Assembly: GCA_963513935.1 (NCBI GenBank)
Contig: OY740772.1
Span: 10,496,607-10,560,606 of the forward strand
From: Aphrophora alni
Taxonomy: Eukaryota > Arthropoda > Insecta > Hemiptera > Aphrophoridae
Direction: 5' to 3'
DNA: 64,000 bases
In this document: piece after piece, positions 12,728 to 27,600 of the stretch
Numbering within the stretch: the stretch's first letter is position 1
Layout of the letters: the number at the start of each line of letters is the position of its first letter
Notes under the pieces: generated by a model
What the model saw: the letters and a program-made list of their open reading frames with translations, nothing else
What the model was told of the DNA's origin: nothing
Databases searched by the model: none
Position numbers and translations under genes: made by a program

Positions 12728-13672
12728 GCTGTTGTACACAACTATAACCTACATTTAATTTGATTACAAATTTAATTAATTTTTAGGTTAGCTTTATCAA
12801 TTAACATATTTAAAACAAAATAAAAGATACTATTGTTTTTGTTTTTAACATTTCTAAGATTGGTTTAAAATCATTTTTTTAATTAACGAGAAAATTAAAT
12901 TGTTATTTTACAATTAATTAGTTTTTAGTACATAGACCTAGCCTATACTTTATTTATCAGTTTAGTCGTCAGCACTTCATAAGGAAAGATTATTTTAGTC
13001 ATCAACTGTCATATATATGAATATATGTAAGTTCAGTAGTCAGGGTATGACTTCAGGGTATGAAACCTTTTGAGTCCTATCTACAATCTTTGGTATTTGA
13101 TCATTCCGACATTTTTTGGGTTCTGTCTAGGCCTACTCTGGGTTTCATGGTTAAAGTCACAAGGGAGAACCGAATTCAACCTGTAAACATTACAGTGTCA
13201 AGCGGGTGTTGGATCAATTCAGTGAAGACGTCAGCTCAGCCAGTATCGTAGCTAGATCTTTCGGTACCCAGGACAAGACGGACAAGAGGGGAGTAGGAAA
13301 ATAGTTTTCCCATTATAACTATTAAGAAGTATATGATTTGCTTAAAAAAATAAACAACAATTTTTTTAATATTTTCCAAAACATTAAAATAATTACTAAA
13401 AATTTAAAAAAGTACACGTAAAACCCACAAATCGAACAATACAATTGTAAATGTGTTACATTGACAATGTCATCATCATGTAACTATTTGCACGTTGTAG
13501 TGATTAAATATATAATCTTTAAAAATTACAAAAAAAATAAAAATAATAAAAAATAAAAATAAAAACTCTTCACTCATATACATTAATAATAATAATACAT
13601 ACATACATTTAAATGTTATCACTCGTAAATTTCTAAATTTTGAATTATTATGTTTGTTTTACAATTACAAGA

Positions 13673-13676
<4 letters not shown>

Positions 13677-13714
<38 letters not shown>
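13677..13714. repeat. (AT)n microsatellite at the edge of R2
   Basis: About 38 bp of AT dinucleotide directly before the R2 block, a common arrangement in Helitron-like elements that carry microsatellites. Confidence 0.85.
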
Positions 13715-13718
<4 letters not shown>

Positions 13719-14510
13719 GTCAAAATCCACTGACTGATCATTTAATTCTGTGGATCCAAGAAACCTAGAGCTATGGACTTTTTAACATGGTAGGTCTGAA
13801 GATGCGTACTAAGAAAGGGTTAAGAAAATGTTTCACTCCAAGGGTGTTTTTTACCCCTAAAACATATCTCGGTATCCAAGAAGCGTAGTGCTATGATTTT
13901 TTAACAGGGTTTGGGGTAGGTCTGTACTAGGAAACATTTTGAAAATGTTCCTCTTCAAGGGTGTTTTTTACTCCTAAAACATATCTTTGTGTTTTATGGG
14001 TCAATTTTGATAAAAATTGGTGTGTTGCTGTATTAGGGCACTATATAATATACATAAAGTAAAAACCCACTAACTGATCATAAAATCTCTGGCTCCAAGA
14101 AGCCTAGCACTATGAATTTCTTAACATGGTTTAGGGTAGGTCTGTAGACGCGTACTAAGATAAGGCTTTAAAATTTTTCACTCCAAGGGTGTTTTTTACC
14201 CCTAAAGTATATCTCTGGATCCAAGAAGCCTAGAGCTATGCATTTTTTAACATGGTTGGAGTAGGTTTGTAGACACATACTAAGAAAGGGTTTTGAAAAT
14301 GTTCCACTCCAAGGGTGTTTTTACCCATAAAACAAGTAGATATATCATATCTTTGTTATTTATGGGTCTATTTTGATCAAAATTGGTGTGTTGCTGTATT
14401 TGGGCATAATTTATTTCCATAGCACCACCATTAGGGTTGTGATAAAAGAAAAAAAAATTAAATAAAACTTTCTCAAATATCTCCAGGTGAAACTGGGGCC
14501 ACCAGCTAGT
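13715..14510 (+). mobile_element. R2: non-autonomous Helitron-like element with internal tandem units
   Basis: About four diverged units of 120-220 bp start near 13756, 13876, 14096 and 14218. They share CCAAGAAGCCTAG, TTTTTTAACATGG, GGGTAGGTCTGTAGA, TACTAAGAAAGGGTT and ACTCCAAGGGTGTTTTTTAC. The block ends in CCACCAGCTAGT (14499-14510) after a G/C-rich stretch with short GGTG/CACC pairing. A hairpin followed by CTAGT at the 3' end is the hallmark of Helitron/Helentron termini, and internal minisatellites are typical of their short derivatives. No coding sequence was seen. A related inverted piece lies at 18.96-19.32 kb. Confidence 0.5.
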
Positions 14511-16656
14511 TTACAATATATTTCAAAAATAAAAATAGGCTACTTATAATTTTATTTTTATGCTTTAGAATTCGTACTAGGGTAGAGAGGGCCAACCCTT
14601 GTAAATATGAATTGACATATTTAATTTATAGTATCCAATTTTTGATGGTTTTATGTTGAACTTGGTTTAAATATAAATAAATTTACGAGATAACTCAGTT
14701 TTATTTGCTAACCAATATATTATTAGTAGGCTACAGTGTGAATTGTGGACTCTACAACAGGACTGCAAATCATATGGATCTAAATTAGGTACAGTACATT
14801 CCAAGAGTTTCTGTGCCCCCCCCCCGTTTAGAAAGTTCATTTAAATTATATTTTTTTAAACGTACAGTTTGACCTCTAAGACTCAAAAAAAATGTATTTG
14901 TCATCTTTCCAAAAATGCCGATTCGTGAGTTACCAGTAAAAAACCAAAAATCCGTCATAGGGTTGTTATAAAAAAAGCGATTTCTATAAATCAGTTTGTC
15001 CAATTTCGATCAAATATTAGTGAAATGTGAAGATAAATGATACAAACCCGTATGTATAGGTTAGGTTAGGGTTAGTGGGTATTTAATCAAATACGATTTA
15101 CTCTGCGAATGCCTTTGTGGCACAAGCGAAGAATGTTTAAGTCCTTTTAAAATATATAATTTGTTAAAAGACAGTGTCCATGGTTCATTTTTAAATTGTA
15201 GTAGGCCTATATTGTAGAATTACAAACAGGTAAAAAAATTTACAAGAAAACCATTTTTTTTTACAATTTGAAAATGGCCACCATTGTGAAATTTATGAAC
15301 TGACTTTCTTGGTTAATAAACTTGTCCAACAATTCCGAAGTTACAGGTTAAATTTGAGAAAAAATTTCACCCCTAAAGCGTTTACCAGTATAAATAAACA
15401 GTGATTCAAATATAGTACTAAGTTACTCCAATAGGTAGGATTGGTGAATATTTCATGGCCTTTGGTGTTAACATTGACATTGGAAAAATAGCAATAGCTA
15501 GAATTTCTATAAAAATATTACATAAATGAACTAAACTTACACATTAAATAGGTAAATTTTCCTATTCATAGGCCTACCAACAACAAAACTAGTTAGGCAC
15601 TATAAACAAAAGATATAAACGTTCATAGATAAATCTATTTCTGATTCTACATAACATATTTTAACATTCGAAACACTTTTCAACAAGAATTAATGACAGT
15701 TTATAGCGAAATAGAAACGTTGTTGTAGTAAAGAACATTTTTAGGTTAGGTTATTACACTAAAATCAATTACTACCTTTGAGTGTCTTGATTATTATTAT
15801 ATTGAATATGATTAAACTGATTGGTGGAACTTACTTGATTAAAGGTCTTGGTATTTTTCATTATTGAAATTAATACACAGACAGAACAGAACCAAATAAG
15901 AAACATTTCCACAACAAACCTATTAATTTTAAAATAAAAAGTGAAAACAACATAAACAAACGTAAAGTTGACACTCCTGCTTCCTGGTAGTGGCTCTTTA
16001 AATTCACTGTATATAAACTTTGGTCATTTCAATATTGTTAAGAGTAGAAACAAATATAATATTAATCAAATGAATTGAATAAGGGTACTCGTCATAAAAC
16101 AAGGAAAAAATAATCAAATTTTATTTAATTTGTTTTCAAATAGATTACTATAGTTCCTCGACAAAATAACTTATTTCCGAATAGTGGAATAATTGTTGAT
16201 AATAATACAATCCAAACTAACCTCAAACTCCAATAAATTATTAGGAGGTTATTGTTATAGAATATCCACTGAGCGGGAAGCACTTTGATTTACAAAAATA
16301 CTCAAATGATGTAGATCAATTTTATATATTTAATCTCGTTTATGGAATTATTAGAGTGAAAATAAAAGACGTTAAAAGACCGCAGTAAAAAGACTTTTAA
16401 CAGGCAGTTGTGTAGCAGTTGGCATGGCCTTATTAACTTAAAGGAACGGCTTAATATAATATAAATCTACTATAACCTAAAAATAACATAATATTTGAAA
16501 ATTGTAGGTATGTTTTTTTTAAATTTCTGAAAAAATAGTAGCACAACTGCTTTTGATTTAATGTTAAAACATAAATATAATGTATTATACGTACCGTTAA
16601 ATGTATTGGTAAATAATATACTAATCCGATAATGTATGGAATTATGTTGAAATAAA

Positions 16657-16661
<5 letters not shown>
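14511..16661. other. No gene found; AT-rich, two short TTAGG-like runs
   Basis: I see no supportable ORF or exon here. There are short TTAGG-type runs (GGTTAGGTTAGGGTTAG near 15058-15076 and TTAGGTTAGGTTA near 15742) and two TAGGCCTA octamers (15202, 15569). Confidence 0.5.

Positions 16662-16707
<46 letters not shown>
16662..16707. repeat. (AT)n microsatellite
   Basis: About 46 bp of uninterrupted AT dinucleotide. Confidence 0.85.
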
Positions 16708-16711
<4 letters not shown>

Positions 16712-17322
16712 TAAATTTAGCTTTACTACGAACTCATTTTATTAACAACGATCTTAAAAAATGTATTACGAAATCAATTAATTTTAATGATAAATCGATG
16801 ACAAGATCTAGAAAGCTTTTACTTCCAGACCATCTACATTTTAGCCGGATAGTTTGGACGTTTAGTGTTTACTGTAGTGTCGTTTACAAAATTGATTAGT
16901 AGGCCTATACATTAACCACATCTGGTGAAATGTGTTTGAAATAAGTGCTTTTAAAAGTTTTGTACAAGATTCTGAGATTATTTTTAGCAAAATATGAATG
17001 TACTTCAACTGTAGGTAATTTATACAATGAAATTCTCAATGTGCTTTACAAAGCACGAAGGTACATGGAGCTTGTTATATTTTTGTGTTTAGGCCTAATA
17101 ATATCAGATTTTGTCTTAATATTTGATATATACAATTTTATTTAAGGATATATTTTGGATAATTGGCTAGTGGAAAAATATTTGGCGGTATATGTTTACT
17201 GTAAGGAAACTTATAATTTTCAGAATCACAATCTTAAAACTTTCAAATCGACGGGCGTACAGTTATGAGCCTACAGTTACACATAAAGGCAAGACATAAT
17301 AGGAATAATAACGTATGGTTTG

Positions 17323-17334
17323 ACGCATGCGCAT
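17323..17334. promoter_or_regulatory. NRF-1/Ewg-like palindromic site
   Basis: ACGCATGCGCAT resembles the GCGCATGCGC palindrome bound by NRF-1 (Ewg in flies), a common core-promoter element. It is a rare CpG-containing word in this AT-rich stretch. No transcript start can be tied to it, although the tentative gene at 21.6-30.4 kb lies downstream on the same strand. Confidence 0.2.
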
Positions 17335-17995
17335 TACACAATGACTAATCTAGGTCGCTATTTCATGTCACAACAGGTTTGACAGGAGACTAAATAATTA
17401 TGTATATTAATATACAATTGGCTAAACCTTTCCTAAGTTTATTGAACAATAATGTGCTTACTTTGCGATATAATTATATTGACAATGTAGTGGGCACAAA
17501 TGCCATAATCACTAAGATGTGAATTGTACATAATAAGGTATGTAGGCCTATTAATCAATTTCACAAAAAGCAAATATTCAACACTTATGCTATCAATTTG
17601 AAAATATAGGTTTAGTGAAACTAGCCTATATTTACCAAAGGCCTACACAGGTTACAAAATTTCTGAGTTTTAGTATTAGTCCTATTTTTTATGGATACAT
17701 TAAAATAGTTATGATTTTTTAAATATGGTGTTTGTAGGTTATTAAAGATCTAAACTATAACCAACAATAATAATTGTACTTTTAGTGTAAATTCAACCTT
17801 ATTAGCTCTCTTCCAAAATAGGAATATTTCCACGTAGTAATTCAAGTGTGATGTCATTTAAGCTCTTTAGAAGATGTTTTCCATTTTGGATTCTCTTGAG
17901 AGTACAAATAATATATGTAACATAAAAATGATAACTTTTTTAGAGGCTATGTATTTGTATGTAAGTAACAATTAATTGTTTTGGTTTCTTACATG

Positions 17996-18180
17996 TAGGC
18001 CTATAGTATAGAGAATGTAATGTGATAGGGTAAAAAACACCAGGTGTATAGTTTTTGGCGGGATATCAGTTTTGATGTTCTTTCAGCCCAAAAACGTGGT
18101 TTTGAAAACGTTATTCGTCTGTAGTTTTGTCTGCTTGGCGTCTGTCGTCTGTGTAGTGATCTGCAGCCAGAGAGGGACGA
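17996..18180 (+). repeat. R5 low-copy repeat, copy 1
   Basis: Resembles 46951-47100 and, more weakly, 54126-54230. Shared pieces are TAGGCCTA, ATATCAGTTTTGA, AGCCCAAAA/CGTCCAAAA, CGTCTGT and GTGTAGTGATCTGCAG/GTGCAGTGATCTATTG. Confidence 0.4.
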
Positions 18181-18959
18181 TTTTAATGAAATTTAAATAA
18201 AAATAAACAATTTTTTTTCTTTTTCTTCCTCTTTTATCTGTAAAACCACATTATCTAAATTTTACTTCACAGTTAGTTATAAAGTTACAAACTCATGTAA
18301 GACAACTATTTTAAAGTTTTCTTAATATTTTTTCTGAATTTCAGTAGGTTTCAATATGGGAAAACCCAGAGTGTTTTAAACCAAATTTCAAGTCCTTATT
18401 TCAATTTGTTGTGGCTGGTATGGTGATTTAGTTGACAGCCACAATAAATGGTATGCAATTTAACATGAAAATCACTTTTTTGATTCCTTAATCAATTTAA
18501 CATGAAAAGTGGAGTTTGATTATTATACCTATCCAATAATATAAATGCTGCATATGCCATTCAATAGAAATTAATTTGACTAGTTTAATGAATGCTTTAA
18601 GGAATGTATTTATTGTTATTAACAGTGTGAAACATATTTGTTTTAGATAAATAAAAGTTGTCCGTCTTCAACAACACCAGCGACATGTGAAGAGACGTCT
18701 ACCCAGATAGCGTCTTTGAACTTCAAATGAGGTATGACAGTTTTTATTTACATACTCCCTCACATATTCCCAGCCCAGAGCAGCGATATAACAGTTTCGG
18801 ATTTTCAAATGTCTGACATCCATGATTTCACCATCCAATTACAGTATATCACTTTTCATCTCCCAATTCCTCTCTTGCCCCCCTGGCCTGGATGTTAAAA
18901 TTACTGTGCATATGACACAGTCGTTCATTGGTATCCATCCCACTATGCGTAGCTTTTGC

Positions 18960-19325
18960 AGTCGTATGTATAATTTCGATCCAAATCGACTCATAAATAA
19001 CAAAGACATGATACTCGTTTTAGGGGTAAAAACACCCTTGGAGTGGGAGTCATTTTAAAAACCCTATCTTTATTCGCGTCTACACACTTTCCCCAAATTA
19101 TGTTAAAAAATTGATAACTTTAGGCTTCTAGGATCAAGAGATTTCTTGATCAGTCAGTGGGTTTTGACATTTATATAGGGGTAAAAAAACCCTTGGAGTG
19201 GAACATTTTCAAAACCCTTTCTTAGTACGGGTCTACAGACCTACCCCAAACCATGTTAAAAAAATTTATAGCTCTAAGCTCTTTGGATCCAGAGAATTCG
19301 TGATCAGTAAGTGGGTTTTGAATTA
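18960..19325 (-). mobile_element. R2-related Helitron-like fragment, inverted
   Basis: Reverse complement of two R2 units. GGGGTAAAAACACCCTTGGAGTGG occurs near 19022, with a similar block near 19179, followed by CTACAGACCTACCCCAAACCATG and TGATCAGTAAGTGGGTTTTG. It runs straight into the first GA microsatellite. The CTAGT terminus was not found on this copy. Confidence 0.5.
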
Positions 19326-19334
19326 TATATAGAC

Positions 19335-19497
<163 letters not shown>

Positions 19498-19924
19498 AAC
19501 ATTAACAAACTTAAATTTAAACTAGCTACAAAATGAAATTAAGAATTTAAAATAAAATAATATTAACAATCTTAAAATTAAAGTGACAAAATGAAAGTTA
19601 TAACTTAAAATAAAATAAAAATTAACAAATTTAAATTTAAACAACGTAATAAAGTTTAGAATTTAGAAACAAAAATAAAATAAAATGAAATACTGTAGCT
19701 TACATGTGTTGATACAGATAAATACACACAAGCACATTCATACATAATAACATTAAAAAAAGACACCACATAATTATAATAATCACTATTGTTACTAGGC
19801 CTACATAAAAGCTAAAGAGAGTAACAAATACTTATTTCAATCATTCACACTTATTACAAAAAAAAACTAACTATTCCGTCACACCCAGGGACGAGGACAC
19901 TAAATCCATTCTATTCAAAAAGAA

Positions 19925-20096
<172 letters not shown>

Positions 20097-21636
20097 GATT
20101 TACATAAATTTTGACTCACTTTTGATTTTTCTAGCTCCTTTAAAATTGGTTGGAATGTATCGTAAGATCCTTATTTCAGCTTAAATTTTTAATAATTCTT
20201 ATTTCAGTTTCAAAATTTTATAATACAACGTTAGTTACAAATTTAAAAATTATTTCATTTATGGAGATTTAATTTGTTGTATTGAGTTTAGTTTGATTTT
20301 AGGTGTATTTAATTTTAATTTTAATATTAATTAAATTATTTTAGTTATGAGAGCTCCCTTACTGACCACCCACATAATTAATTGTGTTTCGGTTCGTAGC
20401 ACTTTCAAGTTTGACTTTACACACCTTTCACCTTTCATTATCGGTAAATTATTATTGGTTTAATTTCTGAACTTTCACTTAACACTTTTCGTAGTGCTTT
20501 TTATGGATTATTTCGGCTTTGAAATACACTAGTTATTTTTTTATTTATGAACTTGTTTAAATTTTTACTCTTAACACATTTTGTTTTAGAATAGGTTTTG
20601 TTATTACGTCTGGTTGGTTTGATTATTGTCGGAAGACTGGAACGAGTTTTGAAGCATCTCCCCCATTTTGTTTTTATGCGTTTAGTCATTTTAAATTATC
20701 TTTGGTTTTCATAGGTTGATATTTTGCAATTGTATATTTTTCCTTGAAACTCTTTGAGTTGTTTGGGGTTTTCTGTATAGTTTGCTAATTTACTTGGGAA
20801 CTTCAAGTTGAATAACCATAATTCCTTAGACGTGTTGCTTATTGTAACTTGAAACTGTTCTGCATTGCTGTAACTTAGTTGGTGTTAATGTTAATTTTAC
20901 TTCTTTAATATAATATCTCTGACATTTAATAAATATAAAATATGATTTGCATAAGGATTAATGTACGCTGCCCTTCCTTTACCGTTTATTTTGTAACTCA
21001 TCCGAACTCAATGTATGAACCCTGCTGGAGGTTACTGTGAACAGTTTTCAAGTGGATTGCACTTCTGCAAAGTGAGGCTGAGTCATTCTTCGTCCACCAC
21101 TTCTTTACCATCAGCTTTGTTAAGTTTTCAAGGCAAACGGTCAATAACTGTTGATTATTTGGTATTTTATCCTTTAAAATTATACAGTGCTAAGCCTACA
21201 TTTCATGGTACATCTTAATGTAGGCCTAAATATAATTTTTGATAATCAATAAATAAGTCTATGACATTAAATATTTGGTAATTTATTTATTTTTAACGTT
21301 TTCCCCCTATATTAATAGTTTACAAAATTGGAAAAATACCAGGAGGGTGAGGAGAAGGAAGAGATAGGAGTGACCAGAGTACGGCAGGTTCAAATCCATT
21401 CATGATGGTTTTTACTTAAAGATCAATATTTGTGAAAAACTGAATGTTTCATATGATTTTGGAAACACTTGTACAGTAAGATGGATTTCAAAAAGCAGAT
21501 TTGATATCTTTAGACGCTTGTATCAAATTAATCGAGAAAGATTAATATTGATTTTTTTTTTTAAATTAAGTTTGACTACATTGGAGTGTTGTATTCTCAT
21601 CTAATTGGAAATAATTTTTATCTGTTTCAGGTTTAA

Positions 21637-24600
21637 ATGTCGCAGCTTGGTGAGTCTTAGTTAGTGCCCAACATTTCAGCTAAACTTGTACCATCACAAC
21701 CTTTGTCCCTATGCATGTTTGACAGAGGTCGGGGTTGTATTTACATGTATTTTCAGGTACGGAGAAGCCCATTGCATGTTAGATTTAAGGTAGTGCCTCC
21801 CCGCCTCTGTTCCCCACTAATACATACAAAGGTGTGATGGAAATGTAATGAAACTGAAGTGCGTAGCGTTGATAATTTTGTAATCGGTTTCGGGATGCCC
21901 TCCTCTTTACACAGACGTATTTTTTTTAACGTTTACATTTTCTCCTAATTTCAGTTTCATTATATTGTTAATTAATATAATTGTTGGAAGTTTAACCCAG
22001 CAAGTTTAGCTGAATGTTCTTTGGTTTACTAACTGTAGTATATTGTTAAGAAAAATGTAAAATTTGATAATAAATGAAAAAAACTAGGGAAATTCGTAGA
22101 TAATTAAAAAAACTTCTTTGTTTTTGAATTATAAATCATTCAGTTTTTAAATGAATTAATTTTTTTCGCTTTAACTTATCAATTTCTTTAGTACTTTAAA
22201 TTACAAGTAAATTTTTATTGATATTTTTTGGAAAATTTTATGAATAAAATTAAATATGGAGATAAATCTAAAAGCTAGGGAAAAAATTCCCAGTCAGTCT
22301 AGTTTTAAAATCATTAGGTTTTGAATAGAAGTTAAATTTTAAATAAATAATTTTTTTTGCTTTAAATTGTTATTTTCTTTAGTAATTTAAATGAGAGTAA
22401 ATTTGAAATTATATTTATTGAAAAATTAAATTTAAAAAAATATATATATCTAGATAAGTATAAAGTTTAAAAAAAGTGAATTGGTTTTCTTTTAAAATGA
22501 TCTTCAGTACTTTGTTATTTTAAATAGATTTCATTAAATGTTTAATAATATAACGGTTTTACATCAAAATTCTAAATTGTTTACTAGTTTTATATAACAG
22601 TAAATTTGAAATTAATTTCTCTGAAAAACTAAGTAAAACCGATTAGGTAGTGGTGGTGGTATTTTGATGTTAATCCATGTGTTTCTTTTCAGGCCACCTA
22701 CACACCCGGCTCTGTTGAGTCCATCGCACTAACAACACCTCATACTAAATGCACTTGACAAATTGTACAAGTGTGCACCCTTACACTTATATCCATTACA
22801 TCCGTGATCCCTGATAGGATATTTGTTAGGCTTGTTATGAAATGTTATATTTTTTTCACTGATTTTTCTTTGTATGTTTTGTTTCTTTTTGTATTTTTCA
22901 GGTTGGGCTCTTTTTAATTTCGTGTAAAATATTATTATGTTGTTATTATTATTTTTTACAAATGGAAGTGATTTAGTAGTTTAAGATTGTTTTTTTGGTT
23001 GTTTTTGAAAGAAGATTTCAAAATCGAAGAATCTCTTCAGCAGAATAATTTGTGTCGGTAAGTACAATGAAGAATGCATTTTATATGTTTATAGTTTGTG
23101 GTCATTGTAGAAGATGATGAACAATGTTTGTTTTGTTATGTGTACACCAATATTCAAATACAATATATATACAACTATACTATTATCAAATGTTAAATGC
23201 TGCTGAACGAAGGGTCGCTTCCCTCTAACGTATGCGACGTAACACGCGCAAAGGACTGGCCGGTACCTGTCATGGGTCACCCGCATGAGTTACCTAATCA
23301 AACTTTCATTTAATTACCCTAATCCTCTGCGCTTGTGTGAGTGAAGCGGCCTTTCGTTCAGCCCCATTCCCAGTTTGATGCAAGTATAAATAGATTGTAT
23401 TATATTTTGAATATGTGTACAGGAATAATAATAACAAAAGTAACGGTTTGTTTGTTGTTTAGTTTTAAGTGTTCTGTGGGAGTGAGTTTTAAGTAATGTC
23501 TAATTGGAAATAAAAAAACATACGTTAAAAGAAAAATATTGTTTATTATAACCAACAAAATCATAAATAATTTGTATTTTTCAAATTTAGTCACCATTGG
23601 CTTCCACAAGTTTATGATAGTGTTTCAACAGCCACCTTATTTCATCTTCATAATAATCTGTAGCCAGTTGGTTGAGCAAGTTTTCAAATTGTTGCAATTG
23701 AAGTAATTTCTTTAAATGTATGAATAAGTGATTTGGTGAGAGATCAGGGTCAGGTGAGAGGACAATAGGTCGAAATTTTTCAGCCAAATATTTGCAAAAC
23801 TTGAAACAGTTTTACTTGCCGAGTGAGGTCAAGGTATAGCATGATCACACTGAATAACAATCTTAGTTATTGATTTTTATGGTTCCATAGGTTTTTCACG
23901 GTACATGTGACCATTAATATTTGTTCCACCTTTTCTAAAATCAATCAATTTGATGACATTTTATCCCAAAAATTACGTGTGGCCAAGATTTGTTTAGGTA
24001 AAACGTGCTTATTTAAACCTATTTGCTTTCAGAGATGATAGGTGTTGCCAATTACATTGAGCAAATGTTTGACTCAACGTTGATATAAGAAATCCAGGTT
24101 TCATCTTCAGTGCTGATGCGTTCCAACGCTTTCCTCACAAAACGCTGTAAAAACGTTCGATTTGAAAACACGTTTCCGTTTGTGAATGTCTGTTAACATT
24201 TTAATAACTCATCTTGCACACAGTTTTATGTAATCTGCTCGCTGTCATAAGGTCGTAAATAACTGATCTTGAAATGTTTGGACAATAGGAAAAACAACCC
24301 TGAAACTTTAAATAGCCGATTTTCATGAATTTGTATATTTACTTGTTCCACTGAACAGATCTTATCTGTTGCACGATCGTTACTCTCTTCATTAAGAAGT
24401 TATACATCCATTCCATTGTCTATCTCTAGTGTCACTTATAATGTCTTGTCCATAAACCTCAACAAGTTGTCAATGAATGTCAGCTTACAAAACAAACTTC
24501 ACAGTTGGCAGGATTATTTATTATAGTACCGTATTTAAATCATTGACACACCAGTATAATCGTGTATCAAATGCTGACAAAATATCCAACAGCTGGTTAT

Positions 24601-27600
24601 TATGTCATAATAAAACAAAACCACTTCAATGTCACAGTCGGTGGTAGGTACTTTACTTAAACAATACATATGTTGTGTTTGATAGTGTGTTGTGAATGTT
24701 TTATAATTAGCAAATTTGAAATAATTACATATATATTTTTTCCGTGTAGGTTTTTCTCTAGATTGTTTTCACACCTGTAATCTTGCTTCTTCACTGTATC
24801 AATTGGACATCCAGATAGTTTACAGCGATGCCAGATAGAGAGAACTTCAGGAAGCAGAGAGTCAGATGATGATGGGTAAGATAAAAAAAAATTCTAGATT
24901 GTCAATTGAGTTCTTATACATTGGAAAGTTTGCTAAAATTAGGAATCATCGATATATTAACTAAAACAATTCTTTTTGTAGTGGCTTCGTCAAAAAATCA
25001 ATCAAAATATTTGGGAAAGCGGACAAAAATATTGATACCAATCAAAGATGGCTGACCAAATTTTTGAAATCATAAAATAGTATTTTAAGTAAGTTTCTTA
25101 ATCGCACCTACCTTAAAATATCTCTTTGTATACGAGATATTAAGCCGTTCTCATACTTTTCACCCACCCTGTATATGAACTGACTAGAATTTCTTCCAAT
25201 AAAACTTAATAGAACAACTAATATACCAAAAAGTAACAACTTTCTAGCTTATGTAGAAAAACGTATATAAAAGGTTGAGGTACCCGCATTTCACGCAGGT
25301 ATCATGAGTTGTCTATCCAACAACTTGCAGGCGTTTATCAAACACTAAGGGGAGACTATATTTCTCCCCCCTCCTTCTTCTGAGGAGGCCTACAGCGACA
25401 TATTTAGTTCGCGCCACTGAAACATGGTTGTGTCATACAAGGAGTTGGATTTAAATTTGAGCTGGTCGTTTATCTGGACTGTTTCTAAAAGCCTTGTATA
25501 TTTCAAATTCCTCCATGACACATATATCTGCCTTTATTGCGTGTAATAGAACGCCATTTTGTTCAAATTAATCTATTGTTGTGCATAAGTGGCGGCATAA
25601 TTAGCATAACTGACGATTTCCAAGGAATGAAACTACTGATGATGGGACATAAATCCCTAAACGCGTAATGGTTTTATGAAAAAACATCAAAATAAGTCAC
25701 ATGACGGAAAATAAGGTTAGCATTTTATAAGATTAATGTTTGTTTCAAATAATTTACCAAGGAGAGGTTTTTTGTTTAATATAATTTGAATATTTAATAT
25801 TATTTTTCCTTGCGGGGATTTGGTGCTCGTTGAAAAAACCAACAACGCTGCCTCGGGACCCATTGGGGAGAGTTAGGAATAATGTGGGATTAATTGAGGA
25901 GAGGACTATTGATTCTACCATTTTTGGACCCATCCGACCTTACTCATATGCCATAGAATTCACTAGGGGTCAATTCTGCGATGTTAAATCACATGTTGAA
26001 TTTTGATATAACGCACAGCTAATCGACTGTCCCGTTTCAAGGGCGTGCACTAAATGTGTCGCTGTAGGCCTACAATGCGAACTCCTCCCCTTCGGAAGAA
26101 AGAGGGGGGGGGGGAGGAGAAATATAGTTTCCCCTTAGTGTTTGATAATATGTGTTCTTAATATTCTGATAATGTCCAAGGAGTGAAACTATTCTGATGA
26201 TGGGATAGAAATCCCGAAACGCGTAATGGTTTTATGAAAAACCAATATAATTTAATGAGAAGTGGTCGTAGAGTAATCTTCTTTTTTTAAATTTTCAGTG
26301 TTACTGTACCTTACCATTTCGATAGTACCTTCATTTCCGAGTATTTTTTTCCCTTTTTTTCTACGACCCATAAAGTCGGAGACATTTAAAAAATCGTGAA
26401 GCGATAAACTCAAAATGCATAAAAATGCACTTTTCTAGTCCAGTCCGATTTTCTAAATTTTCGATTATATAATTGCATGTATTCTAATTTCCCTCTACTA
26501 CTCATATAAAACCCAAACAATCCTTCGACAAATAATTAATTATGATTGAATACCCATTAAAAACCTTCTAAATTAAATACCCACTATCTTAATTTGTTCA
26601 GAAAACAAATTGAATTAGTTGCAATTTTATTTCTATGGTTAGTCTATTGTATATCCTGGGTGCTAATAAACGATATGTTTTTATAAATTAGGTATTTGTC
26701 GATCTTAAAACTAAAAGACAGGGGTTTCATAGTATGGTCCTATACTCTACATTGTTTTTCAGCTCCTTCTTTTATTAAAAAAAGTAAGATATTCTAATCA
26801 AATAGTGCTAAAAAAAGAGGGTGGGGCAATATAGGATGTGAAGTATTTATTTTTTTCAATATAAATTACTTTTGGGGAGTAAGAGTTTTTAATTTGAAAT
26901 ATAGCCCCCCCCTCAAATCAGGTCAGCCCATACATAATCAAACCTACTTTACACGGACTAAAAATAAAGTGTCTTAACAAGGTAGAACACATACATTGAA
27001 GGAATTTTCACTTAGGAACTTAAAACTATAATACTTCGTTTAGTTAGTATTCCAAAATTTCTGTCATATATTGTATTTATTTGATTCCAGGCTTAGGAAT
27101 AGCTACAATCCTGGAGCCAGGTGTCCTAAAGGATTAACCCACTTGTTGATTGTTTATATTATGTAAGTGGGTTGTTTTAATTATTTATGAATTTGTATCA
27201 TATAAAAAGAAATATGTAATTTGAATGTTACCAGTGCCTTGCTATTACTGATTTTGCAATTTAACATAAGCATGTAAAGATATGTTTTTAAATAAATGGT
27301 GCATAAGCTCTCTCACTTGTATAAATCTGGTGGCGAAAATGTCATTATGACCTTTAGAATGAAAATAAAATTTGAGATAACAAAATCTGTCTTCCCACTA
27401 CTTTAGGCACTTGATGATGAACATTGTTTTTATAATCTAAAATATGTATTTATTTCTTCGAAACCAGTTGAATTTTTGTTGTTGAAAGTAATTAGATTGC
27501 AGACCTCCATAGGAATGCTAACTCGTTTATCAGTCCACATGGCTATGAATTTTTTTTCGTGTTGAGAAGCAGACACTATGAACCCGCAACATTTAAATTG

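Noticed and set aside
18656..18728. Possible exon between TTTTAG and a GTATGA donor
   Set aside because: Its only open frame hits TGA before the donor; at best it is 5' UTR, and no evidence ties it to a gene.
21385..21400. GGTTCAAATCC, a tRNA B-box-like word
   Set aside because: No A box, acceptor stem or anticodon arm can be built around it.
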